The translations under genes and the position numbers were made by a program. DNA of 64,000 bases from Chelonoidis abingdonii. Its lineage: Eukaryota > Chordata > Testudines > Testudinidae. Location of the stretch: positions 7,964,396-8,028,395 of the forward strand of contig NC_133777.1 in assembly GCF_003597395.2 (NCBI RefSeq), read 5' to 3'. Positions 33,681 through 46,260 of this stretch are shown piece by piece; position 1 is the first letter of the stretch, and the number at the start of each line of letters is the position of its first letter. Below the pieces are notes generated by a model. That model was given only the letters and a program-made list of their open reading frames with translations, was not told the DNA's origin and did not search any database.

Positions 33681-34339
33681 ACCCTGAGTGGTGGGTGGGA
33701 TGTGTCGGAAATGGAGCCCTGTGTGTGCGGTTTGTCATGCGTGAATAAATTCCTCCCAGCTGTCCATAGCTTCTGCCATGCACTATCAGTCCCCACGGGC
33801 TTGAGCGGCTGCTCAGTTCCAGAGATGTCACAATGTTCCTCCTGTTCTCCGTCACCCCTGGTACTTTTTGTGCTAAGCTCTGCAGACTGGTGACTTGGCT
33901 CCCTGGTTGTTTGATGCCTTTCTCCCCTCGCCGGATGTTTGGCCATAAACCTTTGGCTGGGACTGGCGCGTTAGAGAAACACAGGCATTGTCATCTGAGA
34001 AGTGGGCTTTGGGCAGGGGAGGGGTGGAAGTGGGTGAGCTGGGAGGGGCAGGACGGAAGACTTCCAGAGATGCTCAATGCTCTGATTATCTCAGCGTGCT
34101 TTTGACAGGGTTTCTTACTTAGCACTGGAGAAAAAAAATCCCCTTTGACAGCCAAAAAGACTGAGATGATCTAGCAGCGTTACCAGTTCCCCCAGGTCAA
34201 AGCTAGTGGAAGAGTTTAGGCCAGTCTCCAGGGCTCTTGCAGTCCTTATACCTCTGCAGAGGATTGCTGAGGAGGAGGTCAGCTATTGCCAATAGCTAGA
34301 GTGGGTTCTGTAAGGGACAGGACAAATCAGGACACCTGG
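33681..34339. other. No recognisable feature
   Basis: No gene. Both-strand frames of about 90-99 codons overlap here and look like chance. Confidence 0.35.
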
Positions 34340-34920
34340 CCATGGCTCCTGGGAAGGGCCGCCCAGGCGCCTGGGGAGGGGGCAATTGGGGCAATTTGTC
34401 CCAGACCCTGGGCCCCACAGGGACCCCCATGAGAGTTTTTTGGGGCCCCTGGAGAGGGGGTTCTTCACTTGCTCTGGGGGCCTCGGAAAACTCTCGTGGG
34501 GCCCGGGCCCCCGGAGCTTCTTCCTCTCCTGGTATTTGCCGGTGGGGGGTCCTTCCATTCTGGGGCGGAAGGAACCCCCATGGCCAAATTACCGCTGAAG
34601 CTGGACCCGCCGCCGAATTACCGCCAAAGCAGGACCCGCTGCTGAAGTGCAGCCAGGTCTTCAGCAGTAATTTGTTGCCAGGGGGTCCTTCTGCTCCGGG
34701 ACCTGCTGCCGAAGTGCCCCGAAGACCTGGCTGCACTTCAGCGGCGGGTCCTGCTTCGGTGGTAATTTGGCATCAAGGGGCCCTCGACGGGGGTCTTCGG
34801 GGCACTTCGGCGGCGGGTCCCAGAGCGGAAGGACCCCCCATCACCAAATTACTGCCGAAGTGGGGGCCCCCCGCCTCTGAAGAACCCAGGCCTCCAGAAT
34901 CCTCTGGGCAGCCCTGCTCA
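34340..34920. repeat. GC-rich hairpin-rich repeat
   Basis: A GC-rich repeat built of GCCGAA, GGACCC and AATTACCGCC words. Perfect inverted pairs include a 19-bp arm at 34644-34662 matched by 34721-34739, and a 16-bp arm at 34711-34726 matched by 34793-34808. They overlap, so alternative folds are possible. Frames across it (up to 219 codons) reflect the repeat, not a gene. Probably a non-autonomous transposon. Family uncertain. Confidence 0.6.
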
Positions 34921-34984
34921 TGGGTAGGCAGCTGCCTCATAGTCAGAGCCTCACCTGGCGTCCATCACCAAGTCCCTCCTCTAC

Positions 34985-35104
34985 TAGGGGACTTGTCCTG
35001 ATTTTATAGAGACAGTCCCAATATTTGGGGTTTTGTCCTATATAGGCTCCTATTAACCCCATCCCCTTTCCTAATTTTTCACATTTGCTATCTGATTACC
35101 TTAA
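34985..35104 (-). mobile_element. hAT-like MITE, copy 3 (diverged)
   Basis: Reverse-strand copy of the 123-bp MITE: TGTCCTGATTTTATAGAGAC, TATAGGCTCCTATTA, TTTTTCACATTTGCTATCTG. The outer few bases are eroded. The flanks TCCTCTAC (34977-34984) and GCCTCTAC (35105-35112) match at 7 of 8 positions, consistent with an 8-bp duplication. Confidence 0.75.
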
Positions 35105-35112
35105 GCCTCTAC

Positions 35113-38100
35113 CCTTGGATGCTGAGAGCAGGATTGTCAGACAACTGCCTGCTTCCAAGAACAGCCAGGAGAGGAGCCCTGCAGCTGTGTACTCGCCTAC
35201 CCTGCTTGGGTGCTGCTGGCAAGCCGCAAATCACAGAGCAACGGTTTGCCCTAGGTTGTTATGTAGGGTCACCCAGCCTTGGGCAGGCCGGTTCTAGAGG
35301 AAAACTCCTCTTCTGCCTCCTCCCCACACTTTGAGGGTTCTGGGTTCCAGGGGCAGGCAAAATGAGGAGGTCACCAACTTTGTACTGCTGGCTCCCTTCA
35401 TCAGAAAGACTTTTAAGCAGTTGGCAGCTGCAGCTGTGACTCCAGTTCTCTGTGTGCTGTGACTGAGTGTGTGAATGACAAATGGATCTAATGCTAGCAG
35501 TACGGTGCCTAGGACACACAGTAGAGTGCTGCTTCCATCCAGTAGAGGTCTCAGACGCACATTAGCCAGTTCATGATACGATCTCTATTGACCCTTTGGC
35601 CGGGCTGTCAGACTACTTAAACAGCACAGAGATCCTCTGCACAGGGGTGGATTTCACCCAGAGATCCTGCCTGTGGCCTAGCTGCAGGGCCCAGGAAACA
35701 ACAGACCCATTGCAGCAGGCGTGCTCCGTGGGTTTTCTCTCCTTTTGCTTCCCCAGCTGCTCCTGACGACGGCTTTGAACTGTCTGTCTTTCTGCGAGAG
35801 AAGCTATACATAGTTGAGGTGATGTAAAATTTATAAAGGGCTGCTCACAGGGCTGTGCGCTCCTGAAGCTTGTTTAAGAATCCAGGGCCCTCCCCACTAA
35901 GGAATCGCACTTCAAGGGCCCCAAAATTGCTCCCAGCTGCTGCCCTTTTTAAAAAGAGTGAGAGATCAAAGAGCATGTATCCTCCAGCACCAGTCAATCC
36001 ACAGCACATCTGCCTCAGTCCACTAAGAAACCCCTCCTAGAATGTGCTGCTTGGTTGTCTCCTCTTCAGCTAGTAGCTGAATCCCACTTGATCTGGTCCT
36101 GGCCTTCCACTGCGGGCAGCAGGAGGGAACACGTCCCTGCATCGGAGAGGATCAGCCAGAGCAAGGAGACAACGAGTTGGGATCTGACCACCCATGCCTC
36201 ATCTGGGTCCTGAGAGGGCCACACGAGCTGGCCATTTAGTGCACCAGAGGAGCAGTGTTGGGAGACAGAATCTGCAAATGGGAGACTCTTGACAACCCCA
36301 CTCCTGATCGCGTGGAAACAGAGAGCTCATTGACTACATTCTTCCCTGCTGTAACTTCATGGAGGTTGATGGATTTACACCAAGGGCGAATTCAGATCTG
36401 TAGGTACGATTGCTGCCCGCGTGGCTGACCCACCACGATTGGAATGGAGGAACCTCCAGAGCTTAAAGCATGAGCTGCTACAGCTTGAGCTAAAGAGCTA
36501 TGGTTGTCTGAGTGGTAGTGGGGGTAACAACTCATAGCCTTTGTGGGTCGACACAGCGGGGTCCCTATACCACACACTCACCAGTGGCTTACCTATGTTG
36601 TAGGCTTGGATGAAAGCTCTAGGAGAGAACTAAGTGGTTACTAATAAGACGTTATGCTGGAAACTAATCCTTTTCTCAGTACATAGTCTCCTTTATTAAC
36701 ATGATCCATGGGGATAGTTTTGGGACAGCACATGTTGGGTCCCACCCTAGAAGGTGCTGGATGCCCTCAGCTCCCATTGAAGTTAGTGAGGCTAATAGGG
36801 TGGGATCCTATTTTCCTTATATCCTTCCTTTAGGGTTATAACTGGCTCCTCCCACCCAGGGAATCTGCAGAAACTTGCCAAGAAGGATCCAAGGATCCAG
36901 CCCCCCTCAGCATATGAATTAAACTCGCCTTTGACTCAGGCCCTCTCACCAGCAAGTACAGTCATTTGCTCCTCTGAAGTGGGCCCGCTGGGCCTGAGTT
37001 GAGGAAACTCACATGCCAGGAGGCCTGGAAGAAAGTGTAAGTGGAATCAACCTGAGTGCCCTTGGGTTCACCTGTGAACAAAGTCCTGACTAGGCTGGGA
37101 TGCAAACAGGGGCTGGGGAAGTTGTGGATACCGAATGCAATAAAGTAGAGTAGAATGAGGTGCTCCCATGCTGCAGCTGGGCTGGTCCCCTGTTGGTAGC
37201 GAATGCCTCCTGGCAGATATGCCTGGGGGTCTCTCTCTCATTGGAAACTGCAGAAAAGGACATCAGGGGCTGGGAATAACAGACTCCTCGTGAAGAGGAA
37301 TGAGGAGGGTTGGGGTTTGCTGGTGGGATGAGGAAACAAGACTTAAATGAACCTAAAGAAAAGCTCTGGTTTGAGATCTGGGCTGAAGTTTGGCTGGTTA
37401 TATTTACCTACCTCCCCATGACAAGAAGGGTCTTTAAGCATGGTGCTATCCAAGCAGGGGAGGTGACTTTGAAAGAGAGCGAGAGAAAATGCTGAAGGCC
37501 TCCCTTGCTGCAGAACCAGATGCACGGTAGTAGGAATTAAATTGAAAGACTCAAAGCCATAATCCTAAACCACACACTTCTCCACTGGGCTAATCTTCTT
37601 AAACAAATACCCAGTAATGGACTAATAACCTGCCAAAGGAACATGTCCCAGGGCTGGTAGGGCTCAGTGTGCAAGAGCATGGAACCATCGCAACAGAACA
37701 ACCCCATTGCATTTTAGTGCTCATGCTAAGAAAAGGTTGGCGTTTAATGGAGGGGGGGCAAGTAGAGTGGCATGTGAATACCACCTGCCCAATACCCATC
37801 TGCTGATGCCTCTCCTGACCTGTAGTCCCTCTCTGCTAGTCCAGCCATGAGAACAAAACTCAGCTCTGATAGTGCACCTTGCTCCTGACCCAAAGCATTC
37901 AAGTTCTGGCCTCCCTGGAACACAGATCCCATACTGAATTGTGCCCCAAACGGGCGCTGACGTTCTGACACTGCCAAGTCTCTGCTAGAGACCTGCCTGG
38001 AAGCACCCGACTCATTTCACTTTTGCCTCAGCCTCCAGTGCTTGAAGGCTGTCCTATTTCAAATGCCTCCCTGCCGCATTAACCTAGGGTGGCAACAGAG

Positions 38101-38584
38101 TCCAAATCCTCAGCTGGTGTAAATAGCTACATGGAGCTGAGGATCTGGCCCCTAGCCTCAGACTGACAGAGCCTCGATCTATTGCTCTTCTGGGCAGCTT
38201 CTCAGGTGTTCAGCACTGATATAACATGTGGCCAGAGGAAGGCATTTGCAACGCACACGTTTTCTTGAGCCTAGAAAGCCCAGGAACTGCGTTACATATT
38301 CTCGAGCCCCATCTATCGGCACCTTCTCTATGAGCTCCCTACTCACCTATATCCAAACGCAGAGTGCTCTTGTCACACCGGGCCTTTGGGAAAACCACCC
38401 ACCTGCAGCAGCCCCTGCTATCACAGCACTGCCAATGCTCCTCTTGGTCTTTTTTTGTATGCGTTTAAACAAAAAAAGAACAGAAAAGGGCCTGATTCTC
38501 TTCTCGTGCTGGTGTAAATGGGGAGTAACTTCACTAGGGTTGATGGAGCTGCAGTGGACGGAGTGAGATGACTGGGACCCAAGG
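35113..38584. other. Long stretch without recognised features
   Basis: About 3.5 kb of unique-looking sequence. I found no repeat, RNA gene or credible exon. Short MITE-type phrases (CTCCCATTGAAGTTAGTGAG near 36770; GCTGGTGTAAATAGCTACATG near 38113) are the only echoes. Confidence 0.4.
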
Positions 38585-38790
38585 AGCCTGTGGAGTTTAG
38601 CGCAGGAGGCTGGGAACCAAGGATCTGGGTTCTATTCCTCCCTGTATGAGTGGGGGCAAGTTGCTGGACCTCTCGGCCTCATAACATCTGAAAAGCAAGA
38701 ACCATTCGCTCCTACATCTGTACAGTGCTTTCAGATCCTCAGGTGGGAGGTATTACATAAAGGCAAAGCATGCTCATTCCTTTAATGAAG
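38585..38790 (+). repeat. MIR SINE, diverged
   Basis: Plus-strand MIR-like text: GGGTTCTATTCCTCC, GGGCAAGTTGCTGGACCTCT, then GTACAGTGCTTTCAGATCCTC. Confidence 0.5.
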
Positions 38791-39637
38791 ACTGAAGAAA
38801 GAAATCTGTTCAGAGTAAATCTAGCTCAGAGATTGCTGCAGAGCTTTACATAAGGCGAAGAACCACCGGACCCTGGAGGCTATTTAAACACACCCAGATG
38901 GTCTTCCTGGTTGTCAGCAGCAAACAGGAAAGACTTGGAGTAGCTTCAATGGGTGGTAAGCAGGCCCCAAAAGTCTGTCCCCACGGGAGTAGGAATTTAA
39001 ATCAATCTCTTGTTAAATGAAGCCAGCAAACCTCCTCCTCTCCCTGCCACCCCTCTTGAGTCACTGAGAGCAGTAACACATAGAACTGAGGAGCAGCCAC
39101 AAAAAGCCGCACCTGGAATAGGGCCAGCTGCAGAGCAAACCTCTGATGACCATCACATGGAGGATCTTTATATTCGTGTTTTGAATGCAGCATGTGGCTT
39201 TTAAAAGATATTGTTACCCCTTTTGACCCAAGGAGTTAGTCCAAGTTTGGAGCCCTATGGGTTGTTTCCAGTAAGAGGAGAAACTGATAATGGTGCAATC
39301 TTATTTATTCACAAGAAGGTACAAAGTCCTGTTCTCCTGAACACATGAGGAATTAAATAGCGGGAGACAATTTCTTTGCTCAGAGCTCATAGCCCCTTTC
39401 TAGCCAGCACTCTGCCCAAAAGCTCTCTCTTCCTCTAAGCTTTTTTTATTGCTACACTCTCAGTGTTTGTTCAGGCTGTGTCTGACTTTCTGCTTCTTCT
39501 CTGTGTCTGTTTCTGGGAGTGGAGGAGATGAAACTCATGGGTGAAATCCTTGCCTCTGCTGAAATCCACCTCCAGTCTCTTGATGCTGTTGAATCATTCC
39601 ACCAGTAATGACATTTCCAGGTGCAGAAGAATGATGT
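38791..39637. other. No recognisable feature
   Basis: No gene or repeat identified. Confidence 0.35.
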
Positions 39638-39937
39638 CAGTGTTGCCAGCTCTCACAATTTCCTCACGAGTCTCATGATAGCTGGTGTTTTACTTAAAGC
39701 CCCAGCTCCTGGAGTCAAGTGATTGTCTGACAATCTCAGCTTTTTTTTTTTTAACTTTTCTAGCACTCATGTCTGCAGAGAAAAACTTGAAAATGCTACC
39801 AGAGAGCACCTTAGAGGTTCAAACCCCAGTGAAAAAGAATCCCACTTTACCTTACTAATTATGAGATTAAAAAAAATAAACTCATGATTTTGGAGGCCTG
39901 ACTCCTGATTTTTGAATGTTTTAGGTTGGCAGTACTG
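39638..39937 (+). mobile_element. hAT-like repeat, family B, full copy
   Basis: 300 bp between CAGTGTTGCCAGCTC and GTTGGCAGTACTG, which are inverted repeats. Interior has CTCATGATAGCTGG, an AATCTCAGC(T)n run at 39738-39752, and AACTCATGATTTTGGAGGCC. The reverse complement matches 17283-17514. Flanks AATGATGT and AGTGCTTT show no duplication. Confidence 0.7.
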
Positions 39938-42900
39938 AGTGCTTTCAAAAAGCAAATTTGGTAGTGGATTGTATTGTACCAGCTCCTGGGTCAGGATATT
40001 TCTGAGCTCCTTATACCGGGTATTCATCCTACCTCCCATTTCATCCTTACTTTCTATTGCAAGTGACGCTGCTTTGCTCTCAGTAGTTCCCTGTATAGTC
40101 TTCAGGAGCAAAATATGATACATTTCCAGCAAAGTGCGTTATGGAAGAAAAATCTGTTCGCCTCCTTTCTTTGTGGTTATAAGAAAGAGTTGTGTTTACA
40201 TGGCAATAGAAATAGTTCCTCTCCTCCCTCGCCCCACTGTTCTTGTGTGCATGTGCCGCTGGAAGATGGGGTTTATTACAGGGGCCAGTGGACATTTCTG
40301 TGGGAGCACCTTGTTAAAATAATTGGCAGCACCTCACTGGGTTTCATTGCCTCCTTTACTCTCCGTGCAACTGTCCTCCTTTGCAGCATAGACAGGTACT
40401 TTTATGAATGGGGTAAAGAATTTCCTACTCTCAGCATCATTATGCAAATCAAGCTTCATTAGATCGCTGTTCTTTGGGGTTGGGGGGAACTTCCAAAAGG
40501 CTTGGAGAACTGTCTTGAAGTCACTAGGCCAATTCAACATAGATCCATTAGTGTCAATGATGCTGTGCCGATTTATACTACCTCAGGATCTGGCCCACTG
40601 CCTGAGAGAACTCAGAAGGCAGCAAACTCAGGGTTGGATGACCTGCTAGGGGAACTATCCCGATGTACTATATAGCTTGCAACAAGTTATGGGACATGCT
40701 GCTGCTGAGAGTTTGGTGGTCTCCAGAGAGAAGAGGGAGATGCAGATCCTTGTCCTTCTTTCCTTTTCCATTGTTTGTGGGGAGAGGGTGGCCAGAGCAT
40801 AGGGAAGAGAGAAATTAATAACCACAAAATGAGCATGGGCACCAGCCTTCCTGATGTTTGTAGCTTCTGAGTACCATGCTCAGGGTGAAAGAACAGGTGT
40901 TGGATAATGTTAAGCAGTGCAACCTGTGAATAGTACATTTTGAACAGGTCAGTTCTGAGCACGTTTATGCTAGGGAGAGAACAGTGCTGGGGAGGGGGGA
41001 ACCAAAGAGGCACATCTGTTTTGCGCATCTGTCTGAAGGTCTGAGCAACATCACTGCCAAGGTGATGGGCGGAAGCTGATGGGATTTCAAGGGAATTCTC
41101 AGAACGCTGGAGGCCAGCAGATGTCTCCAGACCCCTGACATGACCACTCACCAGAACACCACACCAATTAAACAGCAGATATTTAACTGGACATTGCAGA
41201 CTGGAAATGCTGCTTTCTGTGAACTCCACGTTCCTAATTCCCCGTCCCTTGAATTTATCTGATGTCTTTCTATTGCTCCAATTGGGTTTTGGATCAGGAC
41301 CACTGCTAAATCCTAAGGCATGGGCTTTTATTGTTGCTTCTTTTCATCTCATCTGGTCTTTTTAGAGAGGGCAAGATTTCCAAGCTTAAGGAAATGAAAC
41401 CAAGACGGTGTGGGCCCACTTCTGGCTTTATGCGCACTGGCTTTACAACATTGATTCCATTGACTCCTATGAGGTTGCAACTGATTCACAGCACAGTGAC
41501 TGAGATCAGAATTGGGCTCTTTGATTCCAAATTCCCTGACACTAATTGAGGGATGGTCACTCCACAGGCATATGGCTGTACATTTAGTGTGCCCAATCCC
41601 CTCTAAAGTACTTACTTGTGTTAATTATACAAACACTTCTCAAAGGCATGCTTCTGGCTCTTCTTTTCTAGCATATTTCTTTCCAAGGTTCTTGAAAAAC
41701 ATTCTCATTTCATCCCTTTAAATGCAAGATTGAGCCAAAGTTCCTCAGATGCCAGTGCCCTCAAACAATGAGGGAATTTGGATCCATAACGCAGCATTGT
41801 GGCTGCCTATAAGGGGAGAAACCAACATCCTGGATTTGACCCCCAAATCCTGCACACTGGGGAACTTCAGATCTAGATCTGAATTTTGCAGCTTGGGCCT
41901 ATAGTATCATCAAGAGCCCCTTCTGTGACTGTGAAGGCCAGGCCAGGACTTAGAGACACCCTGTTTGTTGCTGCTAAGCAGCACAGTCTATGTCACTTAG
42001 TCTGGGAGCTACAAAGGCAGGAGAACAACAGGATCTGTCTGCGTCCAGCAGCCTCAATGAACAATCCCCTTTCTATTAACTCCAGTTGAGTCTCTTCTTG
42101 ACCATGCAAAGACTACAGGGTCCATCTCTGCTTTGGACAGAACAGTAGAAGAGCTTCTTTCAGGTCTGAACTCTTAGGGCCCATTTGGCTCTCATTTACA
42201 TGGGTGTGAATCAGGAGTGACATCACTCATATTAGAGATGTTCCACCAGCCTTAAACCAGAGTGAGATCTGAATCAAGCTCTCAGTATCTGTCACACAGC
42301 AGGATTCCCCACAGCTCATGTCACTGCTGCAGAAATAAGGTCCAACTGGACACCCACTTAGGGTCAAGTCTTCCTACTCTGGCACTGGCTAGACTCCTCT
42401 AGGCTTGGGTATGATGGGGAGTTAGGGGGGTTATACTGCACTCAGAAGTTTATCCTACAGTAGCTCATTCTTTGGGGCTACAATTTATTGGCTAAAAATA
42501 TTCCTACCCTTCCCAGCTTCCTCCCCAGAGCCAGAATAATAATGACAAGGTGGCTCATACAAACATAGCAAGATACAGCTGCTTCCCCATGATGATTGCT
42601 GTCTGAATAAGAATCAGATAATCAGACCCATTTAATAGGTTGGATGATGGTCGAGGGATCATCATAGAAGAAACTTAGGTGCCTGGAGAGAGAGTGGGAG
42701 GAGATGAGAGCCGATGCGTGGTCTGGGATGGAATCATGAAGCACCGTGAAGATGAATAACATGGAGCTTTGCCTTGATGCGGGAGGCAGGAGTTAGCAAA
42801 GGGAACTAAATGGCATGGCCGGAGCTTCAGGAGAACATGGGTCTATCAACAGCCTTTGGAGCAGACCGAAGCTGAGTCCAGATGGGGTGTGAGGAGGCTT

Positions 42901-43446
42901 CAGTAGCCGAAGTGCAGAAGGTGACGGAGGTGCTGCTGACTCACTTGGCATTTGGCCAGATGTGTCACATGGAAGGCATGAAGGGAATCCACCCAGAGAT
43001 GCCCGGCTTCTTGTGCCCCTCACATTTCTTCACATGATCCTTAGTAATGAACCATCCTAAATGAGCTTCTGGGCAAGGTTGCAGCACCCAGACATGCTGG
43101 AGGAGCATTTCCTGCAGTGCCACTGGTTTGGTTTGGATAACTAACCAGATAATTAGTTGCTATGGAAATGCAATGTGGGAGAACTTTGGGGAGGAGAAAT
43201 TAAAGGTAATTTTTGTTTGTTTGAGCCCCTGTTCCTATAGTAACAGGCGTCGCTGTCACTGACTACCAGTTGGTTTCCATGGAGCTAGCTGCTAGTTCTA
43301 GGTTATTAATGGCTTCAAACATAAAACAATGCAACTTACCTGATAGCACCTCCTTGTGGAAGCTTCTTTACCAGCTGCATGTAAAGTTCTTAACTACCTC
43401 TACCCAAACCCTTTTCACTGTTCCTTCAGGCTGGGTAAGATCATTC
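39938..43446. other. Long stretch without recognised features
   Basis: About 3.5 kb. The longest frame is a 180-codon reverse-strand one at 40687-41229. Its translation resembles no family I know and it has no visible exon context, so it is not called. Phrases such as GATTCCATTGACTCCTATG (41453) recall palindromic MITE vocabulary. The block around 42640-42850 might be an old repeat, unidentified. Confidence 0.35.
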
Positions 43447-44480
43447 AGAAATTCATAGAGCTTAAGGCCAGAAGGAGTCCGTTAGATCATGTCGTCTGAC
43501 CTGTATAACCCAGGCCATTACATTTCATCCAGTTTACCCTTGTTATGAGCATAATAACATGTGTATGAGTAATGTATAATTTGGATTTAGCTAAAGCACC
43601 TCTTCCAGAAAGGCATCCAGTCTTGATCTGAAGATGTCAAGAGATGGGGAATCCACCACTTCCTTTGGTAGTTTTATTCCAGTGGTTAATCAGCCTCACT
43701 GTTAAAAAATTGTGCCTAATTTCTAATCTGATTTTGTCTGGCTTCATCTTCCAGCCACTGGTTCTTATCAAGCCTTTCTCCGCTAGATTAAAGAGCTCTT
43801 TAGTATCTGGTATTTTCTGCCCATGAACGTACTTATAAATTGTAAATCAAATCTCCTCTCAATCTTCCTTTTGATAAAATAAAAACAGATTGAGCTTTTT
43901 CAATCACTCCCTGTAAGGCCTTTTCTCCAGCTCCTCAATAAATGTTGCGGTTCTTTTCTCTACTCTCCCCAGTTTTTTAACATTCTTTTTAAAATGTGGA
44001 CACCAGAACTGGATGCAATATTCCAGGATCGGTCTCGCCAGTCCTGTTTATAGAGATAAAATCACCTCTCTATTCCTACTTGCTACTCCCAGTAGCTTGT
44101 CTGCTATGATGCTTAGATCCTTTTCAGAGTCTTTGTTTTCCAGGATACAGTCCCCCATTCTGTTGGTATGGCCTGAATTCCTTCTTCCTAGATGTCTAAC
44201 TGCATTTGACTGTATTAACACATATTTTATTTGTATGGCCCCAACAGATAAAGTGATCCACATCGCTCGGTGTATCTGCCCTGGCCTCATTAGTTACCAC
44301 TCTGCCAATCTTTGTGTGATCTGCAAATTTTATCAGCCATGATTTTGCATTTAAGTTCTGATCATGGATGAAAACGTTGACTAGCATCAGGCTTACCTAG
44401 CAGTGACCCCCGCGGAACCCCATTAGAAACACCCCCATCCTCTGATGATTCCCCATGGATGCCATTTTTACTATGCTACA
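43447..44480 (-). mobile_element. CR1 LINE, ~1 kb 3' part
   Basis: Reverse-strand CR1 with its 3' terminus at about 43447 (plus-strand ATTCATAGAGCTTAAGGCCAG, then GATCATGTCGTCTGACCTG). Upstream on the reverse strand it covers the ORF2 C-terminal region. A frame at 44290-44048 reads GDCILENKDSEKDLSIIADK, the CR1 segment ahead of the C-terminal block. The plus-strand phrases GGTAGTTTTATTCCAGTGG, CACCAGAACTGGATGCAATA and TCTGCAAATTTTATCAGCC are classic inverted-CR1 wording. Frames are broken by stops. Confidence 0.9.
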
Positions 44481-45089
44481 GCGGAGAACATTCTGGCTGA
44501 GGCCGGCCCTGCAATCCTGACATAGGACCTGAGGCTGAGTCTACTGAAATTCACGAGAGCTAAGTTTTGCTTTCACACGTGTTTGAAGAAAATGTTTTAC
44601 AGGCCCAGTAACTTGTTGGATATTTGGCTGGATGGCTCCGAGAGATACCAATGTCTGGTGCCTTCACTGAAAGGCCAGCCCCCGATAGTGCACATTGCCA
44701 ATTATGCTGTGCTGCCCACTGCTTCCTTCCTGATCCCTGTGGTCAAACAGCTGACACCCTGAAGTAGGAGGTTTGATTGCCCAGCTATGTTATTAATGGT
44801 CACATACTTACCCAGTCCATGACTCATTGACTTCCTGCTCCCAAGAGTGCTACAGGTTGCCTCTTTGCTACGGGGAGAAGTGCTTCCTTTTTACAAATTA
44901 TTGCCTTTGGTTTCACAGAGCATCCCCTTGTTTCGGTATGAAAATGAACAAGAGTTGGAGCAGGGCTATGCTAGAGTATCACTTATTAGACATGTAACAT
45001 GGCAGATGGCAATTCACTCATAGCTTCACCTGATCCTTCCCCTTCCCCTGTCCCTTTCCTCCCCATAACCATTGCCGGCACAAACAGCT
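44481..45089. other. No recognisable feature
   Basis: Sequence between two CR1 copies. No gene. Confidence 0.35.
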
Positions 45090-45391
45090 TGCTCAGGGTT
45101 TAACTGATCACCATATTTGGGGTCAGGAAGGAATTTTCCTCCAGGGTGGATTGGCAGAGGTCCTGGAGGTTTTTCGCCTTCCTTTGCACCGTGGAGCATG
45201 GGTCACTTGCTGGAGGATTCTCTGCACCTTGAGGTCTTTAAACCATGATTTGAGGACTTCAATAACTCAGACATAGGTTAGGGGTTTGTTACAGGAGTGG
45301 GTGGATGGGATTCTGTGGCCTGCGTTGTGCAGGTGGTCAGACTAGATGATCATAATGGTCCCTTCTGACCTTAAAGTCTATGAGCTTTCTC
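45090..45391 (+). mobile_element. CR1 LINE 3' UTR
   Basis: Plus-strand CR1 3' UTR. It has GGGGTCAGGAAGGAATTTTCC, GGTCACTTGCTGGAGGATTC, TTCTGTGGCCTGCGTTGTGC, then GACTAGATGATCATAATGG and CCTTAAAGTCTATGAG at the 3' end. Its terminal 50 bp resembles the SINE tail at 57833-57882. Confidence 0.9.
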
Positions 45392-45394
45392 CGA

Positions 45395-46260
45395 AGGTTT
45401 CAATCTCCAGTTCTGCCTTTGGCTTATAAGTCTGGTTACCCCCTGGTTCTGGCACTTGGCTTTTGTATCTCCAGTACTGACCCTTCCTCTCCTGGACAAT
45501 ACAAGCTATATTAGATCCATTATTTCTTTAAAAGGAATAACATGCATACAACTTGCCACCCCAAATGGAGTTTCCCACACACTTCAATTTAAACACACTG
45601 GATTAGATAAAGCAAGTTTAATTACGAAGAGAGAGATTTTAAGTGAGTGCAAGTAATGAGGCATGAAGGTCAGAAATGGTTACAAGTAAAATAAAGATAA
45701 AATGCTACTGGTGCCAAACTTAACAAACTATGTTAAATTCAAAGCGCAGTTTTCTCACCATATGCTTTCAGCAGTCTTACTGACCAAACTTCCTAGGTCA
45801 GGACCCGTCCCCAGTCCAACGGCTGCTTCCTCTATCCCTTCAGGTACAGTTAATCAATGGACAGAGAGAAAGAGAGATGCTCCTTGGGGTGGTTGTCTCT
45901 CCTTTTTATAGTTTCAGTTCCCACTCTTGAAAAACATTTCCAGCTGGATACCAGAAGGCAAAAGATCTATGGAAGGATGTTCCCTGCTGCTTTTTTCTTA
46001 CCTGTTTCCCTTCCTGCTTGATGACTCTGTTTACTGCTTAAGTGCGAATTAAGCAGAGCACACATTCCCCCACCCCTCCACTATGATGTCATTCCTTACA
46101 GAACTGTTGGGAAATGATGACATCACACCATTCACCAATCACCCTGCAAGACGATTGCACAAAGAATCTCAGAAGAATTCTGGATAAGTCTCCTGGGAAC
46201 AGTGTAAAGGACATGGCAGGATCAGGTTTGCCACTTTTAACCTGGTGTTGAGCCACCGTA
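45395..46260 (-). mobile_element. LTR-like element, family C
   Basis: Resembles the reverse strand of a turtle retroviral-type LTR. Recognisable words are GAGATTTTAAGTGAGTGCAAG, GGTTACAAGTAAAATAAAG, TTCTCACCATATGCTTTCAG and CAGCTGGATACCAGAAGG. Boundaries are approximate. No internal genes and no target duplication found. Confidence 0.45.

Noticed and set aside
34342..35001. A 219-codon plus-strand frame
   Set aside because: It lies in the GC-rich hairpin repeat and its repeated Gly/Pro/Ala text reflects the repeat.
40687..41229. A 180-codon reverse-strand frame
   Set aside because: It resembles no family I know, has no upstream or splice context, and the DNA has ordinary noncoding composition.
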